A stretch of 38,210 nt of DNA, taken from contig JAOBJV010000006.1 in NCBI GenBank assembly GCA_025728385.1, positions 1 through 38,210 of the forward strand. The letters are read 5' to 3'. Made by a program: the position numbers and the translations under genes. How positions within the stretch are numbered: position 1 is the stretch's first letter; the number at the start of each line of letters is the position of its first letter. Of the stretch, positions 8,103 through 16,709 are shown in pieces. The notes beneath the pieces were generated by a model. The model was not told the origin of the DNA. It did not search any database and saw only the letters and a list, made by a program, of their open reading frames with translations. The stretch is from Lightella neohaematopini. Its GTDB lineage: Bacteria > Pseudomonadota > Gammaproteobacteria > Enterobacterales > Enterobacteriaceae.

Positions 8103-9902
8103 TTATACGATAATATATATAGATAATATTGTAACTAATCCTACTAATATACTATTAATATACCAATGTAATATATTGGTTTCAGTATATAATATAGTAT
8201 TACTAATGTATTTTAACATAAAAATAATAAAATTAATTAATTTTACTAATGGATCAAATCTTAATTGATTAGTAACTAAATAATAAAATTTTACAATAGT
8301 ATTTTTATACAATTGATCTAATCCATGTAATAATAAGTACTTTGTACATAAATAGTAGTAATTATTCTTAATAAAGAATATTTGGTAATACCAAATACTA
8401 ATAGATATAATAAGACTAATAATATTAATTATAATAAAAATTAATTCTAATAATACATGATTAACAGAATTATTATAATCAATAACATTAATTTTATGAG
8501 AAACTATTATTGCTCCAATAGCGGTAGCTAATATAATTAATATAATAATTGGTGTATCACGATAAATATTAAAATTATTTAATATCTTAAATTCAATACT
8601 AACTTTATTATATATAGTTAGTATAACACGAAAAATATACATTGTAGTTATTATAGTACTAAATATCATAATATAAAATAAATAATGATGATTACTGATT
8701 AAAATATGATTAATCATATTACTTTTAGAATAAAAACCAGCTGTAATAATTGGAAATGCTGATAAAGAACTTCCCCCAATTAAAAAACCTATGTATGGCA
8801 CAATAGGTAATTTATTTATTGAAGATAATTTAAATATATGTTGTTCATTAAAAACATTAATTAGTACCCCGGCAGAAAGAAATAATAATGATTTACAAAA
8901 TGCATGTATAATTAAATAATATAAAGATGCGTTCCAAGCACCAATACTTAATGTTATAAACATATAGCTAATTTGACTAATAGTAGAATATGCTAATATT
9001 TTTTTAATATTATTATGTAATAATGCTGATAAACTAGCTATGATTATTGTTATAATTCCTATATATTGCATAAATAACAATGTAGTTGGTGTAAGTATAA
9101 AAATTTTATGAATACGAATAACTAAATATATTCCAATAGTTACCATAGTAGTAGAATGAATTAAAGCTGATACTGGAGTTGGTCCTACCATTGCATCTTT
9201 TAGCCATGAATATAATGGAAATTGTGCTGATTTACCAATAATACCAATAGTTATCATATATGTAATTAGCGATAAAATAGTTTTACTATGATAATGATTT
9301 AAATGATTATTAATATCATTAAAATTAAAACTACTAAATTCATAATAAATTAAAAATATTGCTATCATTAAAAATATATCGCTAAATCGATTCATAATAA
9401 AGGACTTCATAGCAGAATAGTAATTATTATCTATGCGATAATAAAATCCTATTAATAAATAACTACAAAAACTTACTAATTCCCATCCAAAAAACACAAA
9501 AAATAAATTATCTGCTAGTATTACTATTAACATACTAGTAATGAATAAATTAATGTAAGCAAAAAATCTTGAGTAACCCTCTTTTTTATTCATATACCAT
9601 AATGAATATATTTTAATTAATGATCCTATTCCTATAGTTAACCAAGACATTGTTAATGATAATTGATCTAAATATAATGAATATGTTAGTGTTATTTTGG
9701 GTAGAAGTAATTTCCATAATGTTTGTTTTATTATTATAGTATTATTACTATAACAGATAGTAACTATTATAATAGTTACTATTAATAGTCCAGTAATGAA
9801 GAAATTAATAAAATTTATTAATAAATAATTATCTTTATTAATGCAACAAAATAATAGATATCCTATAAGTGGAAATAATATCAATAAATATAATAAGCTC
9901 AT
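8103..9902 (-). CDS. nuoL: NADH-quinone oxidoreductase subunit L
   Basis: NuoL is the distal antiporter-like proton pump of complex I, with the long lateral helix that braces NuoM and NuoN. The 599-residue product (E. coli 613) keeps FFGWELVSFCSYLLIGFYY (Glu141), Asp175 after NRF, GKSAQFPLYSW (Lys224), GPTPVSALIH, and the HAFCKSLLFL segment. At the conserved GFFSKDEIL site it reads GFYSKSNMI: the Lys (393) is present but the following Asp (D400 in E. coli) is Ser394. The C-terminal 100 residues are poorly conserved but hydrophobic, as expected for the lateral helix and final segment. The gene is nine bases downstream of nuoK. Confidence 0.97.
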   Translation of the reverse strand: MSLLYLLILFPLIGYLLFCCINKDNYLLINFINFFITGLLIVTIIIVTICYSNNTIIIKQTLWKLLLPKITLTYSLYLDQLSLTMSWLTIGIGSLIKIYSLWYMNKKEGYSRFFAYINLFITSMLIVILADNLFFVFFGWELVSFCSYLLIGFYYRIDNNYYSAMKSFIMNRFSDIFLMIAIFLIYYEFSSFNFNDINNHLNHYHSKTILSLITYMITIGIIGKSAQFPLYSWLKDAMVGPTPVSALIHSTTMVTIGIYLVIRIHKIFILTPTTLLFMQYIGIITIIIASLSALLHNNIKKILAYSTISQISYMFITLSIGAWNASLYYLIIHAFCKSLLFLSAGVLINVFNEQHIFKLSSINKLPIVPYIGFLIGGSSLSAFPIITAGFYSKSNMINHILISNHHYLFYIMIFSTIITTMYIFRVILTIYNKVSIEFKILNNFNIYRDTPIIILIILATAIGAIIVSHKINVIDYNNSVNHVLLELIFIIINIISLIISISIWYYQIFFIKNNYYYLCTKYLLLHGLDQLYKNTIVKFYYLVTNQLRFDPLVKLINFIIFMLKYISNTILYTETNILHWYINSILVGLVTILSIYIIV

Positions 9903-9911
9903 ATAATATCC

Positions 9912-10202
9912 TTAATGTATATTATAAATATTAATAATATTATATGTACGATATGCTTTTAATATTAATGATAAATTAATACTAGTATCAACAGCGGCAA
10001 TACTAATTATTACTAGATACATAATAAAACCATCAATTTGTCCTAAATAATTACCTAATATTATAAATGCTAAAGCTATAGCATTTAACATAATTTCTAT
10101 ACTAATTAACATAAAAATCATATTATGGTGTAATACTAATCCAATAAGTCCTATTATAAATATAATAAATGTAATAATTAATCCGTAAGATAATGAAATC
10201 AT
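9912..10202 (-). CDS. nuoK: NADH-quinone oxidoreductase subunit K
   Basis: NuoK is a small three-helix membrane subunit (related to MrpC) that links the quinone site to the proton pumps of complex I. The 96-residue product (E. coli 100) aligns without gaps to E. coli over the first 80 residues. The essential Glu36 is present in ISIEIMLNA. The second buried acid, Glu72 in E. coli, is Asp here (VISIAAVDTS, GAT codon). The YLGQIDGFIMYLVIIS segment between them is conserved. It starts four bases after the nuoJ stop, the tightest non-overlapping spacing in the operon. Confidence 0.97.
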   Translation of the reverse strand: MISLSYGLIITFIIFIIGLIGLVLHHNMIFMLISIEIMLNAIALAFIILGNYLGQIDGFIMYLVIISIAAVDTSINLSLILKAYRTYNIINIYNIH

Positions 10203-10206
10203 ATTT

Positions 10207-10671
10207 TTATTTTCTATTAATACATAATACTAACACTATAGTAGTTAGTAATAATAACGAAATTAATTCAACCAATAATATATAATGCTGAAAAAGAAAC
10301 ATACTAATATCATTAATAGTGAATAATACTTCTTTATATTCTGTAAATTTAACATTATTAATATAAATTAATAATATTAACATAATTAATGGTATTAACA
10401 TACATAAGATAATTTTTTTATATATTATATAATTACTAAAATGTTCATTAAATAACATAATAATTACAGTAAATAATACAACGATTGCATTAGCATATAA
10501 AATAATTTCTAATATTCCAGCTAATTCCATTTTTAGTAAAAATAATATACATGATGTAAAACATAAAGATAATGCAAAATACAGTAAAGCATGCATAATA
10601 TTGTTAGTAAATACAGTTAAAATACTGAATACAACTAATAATACAGTAATAATATAAAATAATAATATCAT
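10207..10671 (-). CDS. nuoJ: NADH-quinone oxidoreductase subunit J
   Basis: NuoJ is a five-helix membrane subunit of complex I whose third helix carries a pi-bulge implicated in coupling. The 154-residue product (E. coli 184) keeps NIMHALLYFALSL and the third-helix signature ELAGILEIILYANAIVVLFTVIIML. The C-terminal tail is shorter than in E. coli, as for most proteins here. Four to five hydrophobic segments are visible. The context, between nuoI and nuoK, leaves little doubt about the assignment, although sequence conservation outside the third helix is low. Confidence 0.95.
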   Translation of the reverse strand: MILLFYIITVLLVVFSILTVFTNNIMHALLYFALSLCFTSCILFLLKMELAGILEIILYANAIVVLFTVIIMLFNEHFSNYIIYKKIILCMLIPLIMLILLIYINNVKFTEYKEVLFTINDISMFLFQHYILLVELISLLLLTTIVLVLCINRK

Positions 10672-10698
10672 TTAATTTCTTATACTCTATTTAAAGTA

Positions 10699-11247
10699 TT
10701 AAGGTAATAGACTTTTAGTATCTACTAGTTTAGTCTTACATTTATAATTACATTTATTAGTCTTTGATAATCCAGATTTATGATGAAAATTATAATTATG
10801 ATATTTTCCGGTATTAGAAACTAATAAATTATGTTTTTTATATAATAAATTATTACGATTATAACTACCTAACTCAAAATCTTTAGTTAATTGGATAGCT
10901 AAAGTAGGACATGCTTCTTCACAAAAACCACAAAATATACATCTTGCCATATTAATTTGAAAAACTTTTGGATACCAACGACCATTATCATCTTCGGTTT
11001 TTTGTAAGTAAATACAATTTACTGGACAAACTACGGCACATAAACCACAAGCTACACAACGTTCTGTTCCATCATTATTTTGGGTTAATACTATTTTGCC
11101 TCTAAATTTATTAGATAAATGAATAGTTTGATCTGGATATAAAATAGTCTCTCTTTTATTTAAAGCTTGTAATCCTACTAAGTAAATACTACGTACTATT
11201 GTACCTATAGCAATAATTACATTTCTAATTTTTTTTATAATAAACAT
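10699..11247 (-). CDS. nuoI: NADH-quinone oxidoreductase subunit I (2x[4Fe-4S] ferredoxin-like)
   Basis: NuoI carries clusters N6a and N6b in the peripheral arm of complex I and passes electrons towards NuoB. Both CxxCxxCxxxCP motifs are complete: Cys64-67-70-74 (CVACGLCAVVCP) and Cys103-106-109-113 (CIFCGFCEEACP). The N-terminal amphipathic helix is present, as is GKYHNYNF near the end. The last residues, VDTKSLLP, match the E. coli C-terminus (DVKSLLP). The length of 182 is the same as the E. coli protein within two residues. Confidence 0.97.
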   Translation of the reverse strand: MFIIKKIRNVIIAIGTIVRSIYLVGLQALNKRETILYPDQTIHLSNKFRGKIVLTQNNDGTERCVACGLCAVVCPVNCIYLQKTEDDNGRWYPKVFQINMARCIFCGFCEEACPTLAIQLTKDFELGSYNRNNLLYKKHNLLVSNTGKYHNYNFHHKSGLSKTNKCNYKCKTKLVDTKSLLP

Positions 11248-11271
11248 AAATATAATCTAAATTATTATTTC

Positions 11272-12222
11272 CTATTTATTAAATAAATATACAAATGTGG
11301 TAACTAATAAATTTATTAAAGATGTTGGTAAACAAACTAACCAACTAAATGTTATAATATGATCATATTTTGGTCTAAGTAATGATGCTCTAATTAAAAT
11401 AAATAACATAATACAAAATATTAATTTTATAATAAACCATAAATAAGCAGGTAGTAGTGGTCCATAACCACCACCAAGAAAAATTATTACCATCATAGTT
11501 GATGTTGCAATCATACTAATATATTCACCTATAAAAAACAAACTAAATTTTATACCAGAATATTCAATATGATATCCACTAACTAATTCTTGTTCCGATT
11601 CAGGATGATCAAAAGGATGACGATGACAAATAGCTAAACTAGCTATGAAAAAATTAATAAATCCTAAAAATTGAGGTATAATATTCCATAAGTGTTGTTG
11701 TGATTCAACTATATTTACTAAATTAAATGACTTAGATTTAACTACTACTCCCATAATAGATAGTCCTAAGAAAACCTCATAACTAATTACCTGTGCTACA
11801 GCTCGTATAGCCCCTAGTATAGCATATTTATTATTACTAGCCCAACTAGCCAATATTATTGGGTAAATAGACATTCCTGAAAGAGCTAGAAATAATAATA
11901 TACCTATGTCTAATCTAGACAAAAATATATCAGCTGTAATCGGTACAATAATGAATATTGGTAGCATATAGATAAATGACATGATTGGAGCAATATTAAA
12001 TAAATATTTATTACTAAATTTTGGTGTCCAATCTTCTTTAAATAATATTTTAATCATATCAGCTACTATTTGTAATATTCCATACGGACCAACTCTATTA
12101 GGTCCGTATCTATGTTGTACTAATGCTAGTATTCGTCTTTCAATAAAACTAATATAAGCAGCAGCTATTACTATAGTTAGTAATAGTATTACTAGTTTTA
12201 TTAAGTTAGTTAAATTAAACAT
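11272..12222 (-). CDS. nuoH: NADH-quinone oxidoreductase subunit H
   Basis: NuoH is the eight-helix membrane subunit that joins the peripheral arm to the pumps and forms part of the quinone tunnel of complex I. The 316-residue product (E. coli 325) has the hallmark sequences SFIERRILALVQHRYGPNRV, DMIKILFKEDW, SNNKYAILGAIRAVAQ, SYEVFLGLSIMGV and CHRHPFDHPESEQELVSGYH, which contain the conserved Glu and Arg residues of the E-channel. The N-terminus is about nine residues shorter than in E. coli. It starts nine bases after nuoG and is followed after 24 bases by nuoI. Confidence 0.97.
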   Translation of the reverse strand: MFNLTNLIKLVILLLTIVIAAAYISFIERRILALVQHRYGPNRVGPYGILQIVADMIKILFKEDWTPKFSNKYLFNIAPIMSFIYMLPIFIIVPITADIFLSRLDIGILLFLALSGMSIYPIILASWASNNKYAILGAIRAVAQVISYEVFLGLSIMGVVVKSKSFNLVNIVESQQHLWNIIPQFLGFINFFIASLAICHRHPFDHPESEQELVSGYHIEYSGIKFSLFFIGEYISMIATSTMMVIIFLGGGYGPLLPAYLWFIIKLIFCIMLFILIRASLLRPKYDHIITFSWLVCLPTSLINLLVTTFVYLFNK

Positions 12223-12231
12223 AATATGTAG

Positions 12232-14883
12232 TTATTCTCTTATATTATTAACAGTTAACCCAGATAAACATGTTGGAATTCCAGGTAATCCTATTGGCAA
12301 GCCTATATTACCAGAACATAATTTATCACTTAATTTTACAGGTAAAGTAAAATTATTACCCATACAAGTAAAAGTAACTAATGAATTATTTTTAATACTA
12401 AGTACTTTTGCATCTTCATAACTAATTATGATACATACTGATGAAGTAACTTGTTTAATTACTTTTATTTTTTGTGATGTTTCTTCACTACCAAACATAT
12501 TCCAATACGGAACAATTAACCATTTACCAGATTCTTTATTATTATTTATGTAATTAAAATAATGCATATCTCCAATTTTTTTATTAAATATTTTAATATT
12601 TGTATTAACACAATTATAATACTTATTACTTAATACACTTACATCAATATCATTATATTTTATTTCGTAATTATTTATATTTTTTTGTTTATTAAAAAGT
12701 TCTTCATCAGTAAAAAAACACTTACTTTTTTTAGCACATAGATTATTATTTAAAGCATTATAACCACAATTACGTGGTATATTTGTAAATGATTCCTGTT
12801 TTCTTGAATTATTATTATTTATGTTTATAATATTAATATTATTTAATTTAGATATATGTTTAGTTAATGATTTAGTTACATCATTAATATTTTTCCATTT
12901 TATTGGTGTATTTAAATACTCACTATTTATAGTATGTAACCAATACCAACTATCTAATAGATAATTTTTATTATTTAAATATTTATCATATGGTTTAAAA
13001 AATCTTTGAATTCTACCTTCATAGTTAACTACTGTACCACTACTTTCTATATTGCTAGTAATTGGTATAACAATATTGGCTCTTTTCATAATATTATTAT
13101 ATTTGTGATCTAATATAATTATTGTATTAACATTATTTAACGAATTATCTAATCTATTTTTTAATACATGCCTATATAAATCATTTTCTAATATAATTAG
13201 CCCATCTGCTATTTTATGCTTTAATAAATTTAAAGCTTGTTCTATGCTACCCTGATTTTTAATTAAAGATAATCCTAGACTATTCGCATAATTAGTAATA
13301 AAATTAATACCTACATTAATCTTTTTATTTTTTAGTGCAATTGCGATATTTGCAGCTGCTTTAATTACATTTTTGTTAGTAGTAGCACCACTAATAATTA
13401 ATACTTTATTTGCATGAATTAAACTATAAGCAATATCATGAATTTTTTTTACTAACTTATCATTCATATTAATAACTTTAGGTGCTGCATTATCTATTAC
13501 ATTAGCTAATGTAAATCCAAAACGTGCCTGATCATCTAATGATGCATAATAACACCAGGTTGCAATGTCGTCTAAATTAGTTACATCAACATTAGTAATA
13601 AATAATAAATTTTTTCTTTCCTGAGTATAATTTTTTATTGCATCACTATGCCAATTTTTTATATTTATTTTACTAGTTATATTTGATATATTATTTACTG
13701 CTTGTCTAACAGATAAAGCCATTCTAGCTCCAGTTTCTGAAATATTTTCTCCTAATACCAGAATAGCATCATAATTTTCTATCTCTAATAAAGATGGTAT
13801 ATAGATACCACTATTATTTAGTATTTGTAATATTAATAATATTAATTCGTATTCATTTTGAGATATACCTAAATAAAAATTATTTGTACCAACTAATTTA
13901 CTTAGAGCAAAATTATTTTCCATACTTGCTCTTGGAGAGCCTAAACCAATAATTCTTTTGGAATTTTTCATTAGACTAGCAACTATTTTAATAGTATCTT
14001 TGATATTAATTGAAGATATTCTATTCATATTACGATATATTGGGTAACGAATAAAATAAGATTTGTTTAATGAATAACCAAAACGACCTAAATCACATAA
14101 AAAAAAACCATTAATATCACTATTATATCGATTTTCTATATAACGTAATGAACCTAAATAAGTACCAATATTAATATTACAACCTATGCTACATTTTAAA
14201 CATATACTAGGTGTTAGATTTATATCCCACTTTCTAACATATACTTTAGAATATATTCTATTAGTAAATACTCCAGTTGGACAAACTTCTACTAAATTAC
14301 CAGAAAATTTATTTTCTAATATTCCATCATTCACACGACCAAAATATATATTATTACTCGATCCATAAACACCAAAATCACTACCTCCAGAATAATTACA
14401 ATAAAATCTTACACATCGATAACAACCAATACATCTATTCATGTGATGATTAATAAATGGACCTAAATATTGATTTTTATGTATACGCTTATTAAAACGA
14501 TACCTTCTTATAAAATGTTTATTTAATATAGTCATATTTTGTAGATGACAATCTCCAGCTTCTTCACAAATTGGACAATCATGAGGATGATTAGTCATCA
14601 TTAATTCTGTAATACTTTTTCTAAAATTAATAATATCACGATGATTAGTTGAAATAATCATGTTTTTATTTATTGTAGTCATACAGGACATAACTATACT
14701 ACCTACGTTATCATATTGATTATTATATTTTTTAACAGCACACTGTCTACATACCCCAATACTACCTAATGCAGGATGCCAACAAAAATATGGAATATTA
14801 AACCCTAAAGATAAACAAACATGTAATAAGTTATTATTTTCACTAACTGAATAATAATTTCCATCTATATTTATAATAATCAT
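12232..14883 (-). CDS. nuoG: NADH-quinone oxidoreductase subunit G
   Basis: NuoG is the large iron-sulfur subunit of the NADH-oxidising arm. All cluster ligands are visible: N1b Cys34, 45, 48, 67 (same numbering as E. coli); N5 His99, Cys103, 106, 112; N4 Cys151, 154, 157 and 201; and the extra N7 cluster Cys228, 231, 235 and 263, present in E. coli but not in all bacteria. Residues 270-690 form a molybdopterin-oxidoreductase-like domain without cofactor ligands. A low-complexity Asn-rich stretch (around residues 685-715) has expanded compared with E. coli. The length is 883 against about 908. This is the longest gene in the window. Confidence 0.97.
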   Translation of the reverse strand: MIIINIDGNYYSVSENNNLLHVCLSLGFNIPYFCWHPALGSIGVCRQCAVKKYNNQYDNVGSIVMSCMTTINKNMIISTNHRDIINFRKSITELMMTNHPHDCPICEEAGDCHLQNMTILNKHFIRRYRFNKRIHKNQYLGPFINHHMNRCIGCYRCVRFYCNYSGGSDFGVYGSSNNIYFGRVNDGILENKFSGNLVEVCPTGVFTNRIYSKVYVRKWDINLTPSICLKCSIGCNINIGTYLGSLRYIENRYNSDINGFFLCDLGRFGYSLNKSYFIRYPIYRNMNRISSINIKDTIKIVASLMKNSKRIIGLGSPRASMENNFALSKLVGTNNFYLGISQNEYELILLILQILNNSGIYIPSLLEIENYDAILVLGENISETGARMALSVRQAVNNISNITSKINIKNWHSDAIKNYTQERKNLLFITNVDVTNLDDIATWCYYASLDDQARFGFTLANVIDNAAPKVINMNDKLVKKIHDIAYSLIHANKVLIISGATTNKNVIKAAANIAIALKNKKINVGINFITNYANSLGLSLIKNQGSIEQALNLLKHKIADGLIILENDLYRHVLKNRLDNSLNNVNTIIILDHKYNNIMKRANIVIPITSNIESSGTVVNYEGRIQRFFKPYDKYLNNKNYLLDSWYWLHTINSEYLNTPIKWKNINDVTKSLTKHISKLNNINIININNNNSRKQESFTNIPRNCGYNALNNNLCAKKSKCFFTDEELFNKQKNINNYEIKYNDIDVSVLSNKYYNCVNTNIKIFNKKIGDMHYFNYINNNKESGKWLIVPYWNMFGSEETSQKIKVIKQVTSSVCIIISYEDAKVLSIKNNSLVTFTCMGNNFTLPVKLSDKLCSGNIGLPIGLPGIPTCLSGLTVNNIRE

Positions 14884-14939
14884 TTTTATACCATAAGTAC
14901 ATTAAAGTAGTTATTATATCATAATGATAAATATATCTA

Positions 14940-16217
14940 CTATTTTAATCCTGATTTAAATTCAAAGTAAAAATATTTTATTGCACTTTTTAATGGTTCA
15001 ATTGCTCCTGGTGCATGTGCACAAAAACTTTTACCATACATTAAAGTAGAACATAATTGTTTTAATGTTAAAATATCATACTTAGTACTTTGATGTTGTC
15101 TAATTGATTTTAGTAATTTTACAATCCATGGTAACCCTTCACGACATGGGGTGCATAAACCACATGATTCTCGTGAAAAAAATTCTTCTATATTACAAAT
15201 AAAATCTATAATATTAGTAGTATCATCTATAGCAATGGCCATTGCTGTTCCTAATCTACTACCAACATTAGATATATTAGCAAAATCCATAGGTACATCT
15301 AAATGTTTATCTAACAACAAAGCTGTACTAATACCACCAGGTAACCAAGCTTTTAATTTTTTATTATCTATTATTCCTTCAGCATAATCTTCTAATAAAT
15401 TACGAGCAGTAATACCAAAAGGTACTTCCCATAATCCAGGATTATTTACATGACCAGAAAAACCCATTAATTTAGTACCGTGGTCATGACTATTATTTAC
15501 AGAAATACTTCTATACCAATTAGATCCATATAATACTATTGCAGGTATATTACACAATGTCTCAACATTATTTACACATGTAGGTTTTCCCCATAATCCA
15601 ATATCAGTAGGAAATGGTGGCTTATATCTTGGATTTGCTCTACGTCCTTCAAGAGAATTAATTAATGCGGTTTCTTCTCCGCTAATATAACGTCCAGCTC
15701 CACTGTGAGTAATTAATTCAAAATCAAAATTACTATCCAAAATATTTTTACCTAACAAGTTATTATGTAATGCTTCATTAATTGCATAATTTAAATTATT
15801 TAATTCATTATGATATTCACAACGTAAAAAAATATACCCCTTATTAATATTTAATGCATAAGCTGATATTAACATTCCTTCTATTAATAAATGAGGTAAC
15901 TGTTCTAATAATAATCGATCTTTATAAGTACCAGGTTCCATTTCATCAGCATTACAAATTAAGTAACCAGTATTATCTATTGTATTTTTTAAAGTAGCTA
16001 ACCATTTATGAGATGTAAAAAAACCACTACCTCCACGACCTCGTAATTTGGACTGTTCTACTATATCAATTATTACCTTATTATGCATAGCTAATGCTTT
16101 TTTGGCTCCTTGATACCCATATTTTGTCATATATTCAGATAACCATACTGGCTTATTATCACTACGTAATCTCCAAGTTAATGGATGTGTGTATTCTGTT
16201 TTTTTTATATTAATCAT
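14940..16217 (-). CDS. nuoF: NADH-quinone oxidoreductase subunit F (NADH/FMN/[4Fe-4S])
   Basis: NuoF binds NADH and FMN and holds cluster N3, the electron entry point of complex I. The 425-residue product has the FMN/NADH loop GRGGSGF (residues 60-66), NADEMEPGTYKDR, GRYISGEETALINSLEGRR, and the N3 ligands Cys352, 355, 358 in SCGLCTPCREG and Cys399 in GKSFCAHAPGA. The second position of the loop motif is Ser where E. coli has Ala. The protein ends about 20 residues earlier than E. coli NuoF. Its ATG overlaps the nuoE stop by four bases (ATGA), implying translational coupling. Confidence 0.97.
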   Translation of the reverse strand: MINIKKTEYTHPLTWRLRSDNKPVWLSEYMTKYGYQGAKKALAMHNKVIIDIVEQSKLRGRGGSGFFTSHKWLATLKNTIDNTGYLICNADEMEPGTYKDRLLLEQLPHLLIEGMLISAYALNINKGYIFLRCEYHNELNNLNYAINEALHNNLLGKNILDSNFDFELITHSGAGRYISGEETALINSLEGRRANPRYKPPFPTDIGLWGKPTCVNNVETLCNIPAIVLYGSNWYRSISVNNSHDHGTKLMGFSGHVNNPGLWEVPFGITARNLLEDYAEGIIDNKKLKAWLPGGISTALLLDKHLDVPMDFANISNVGSRLGTAMAIAIDDTTNIIDFICNIEEFFSRESCGLCTPCREGLPWIVKLLKSIRQHQSTKYDILTLKQLCSTLMYGKSFCAHAPGAIEPLKSAIKYFYFEFKSGLK

Positions 16218-16678
16218 AAATATTTGTTTATTATATTAATAATATTTTTTTTTAGAACTTTAGTATAAATATCATAATTAATCATTATAATTGGGCTATG
16301 ATCACATCTTCCTAAACAACCAGTGGGCAAAAACGTAAATTTATTATCCTTAGTAGTTTGACCTAATTTAATATTTAATATTGATTCAATACTTTTTTTA
16401 ATACCATCACAACCATTTAAGTAACATACAATGCTATCACAATAATATATAATATTTTTACCTACCGGCTTGCGAAATATTTTACTATAAAATGTTGCTA
16501 TTGATTCTATTTCACTAATTGATAAATTTAATATTTTTGCAATATAAATAATTTCTTTATTTGATACCCAACCATATTTAGTTTGTGCAATTTTTAGAGC
16601 TTCAATTACTAATGATCTTGAATGTTCATATAATTTCTTTTTCTGATTTATAATTTTATATTCTTCTTTTACTAACAT
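16214..16678 (-). CDS. nuoE: NADH-quinone oxidoreductase subunit E ([2Fe-2S])
   Basis: NuoE is the thioredoxin-fold subunit that carries the off-path [2Fe-2S] cluster N1a next to the FMN of NuoF. The four ligands are Cys80, Cys85 (YYCDSIVC), Cys121 and Cys125 (PTGCLGRC), in the standard C-x4-C, C-x3-C arrangement. The N-terminal helical part includes SLVIEALKIAQTKYGWVS and the family ATFYSKIFRKPVGK. The length is 154 against 166 in E. coli. The gene ends in an ATGA overlap with nuoF. Confidence 0.96.
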   Translation of the reverse strand: MLVKEEYKIINQKKKLYEHSRSLVIEALKIAQTKYGWVSNKEIIYIAKILNLSISEIESIATFYSKIFRKPVGKNIIYYCDSIVCYLNGCDGIKKSIESILNIKLGQTTKDNKFTFLPTGCLGRCDHSPIIMINYDIYTKVLKKNIINIINKYL

Positions 16679-16709
16679 ATTTATATTTTATATTAATATT
16701 ATTTTTATT

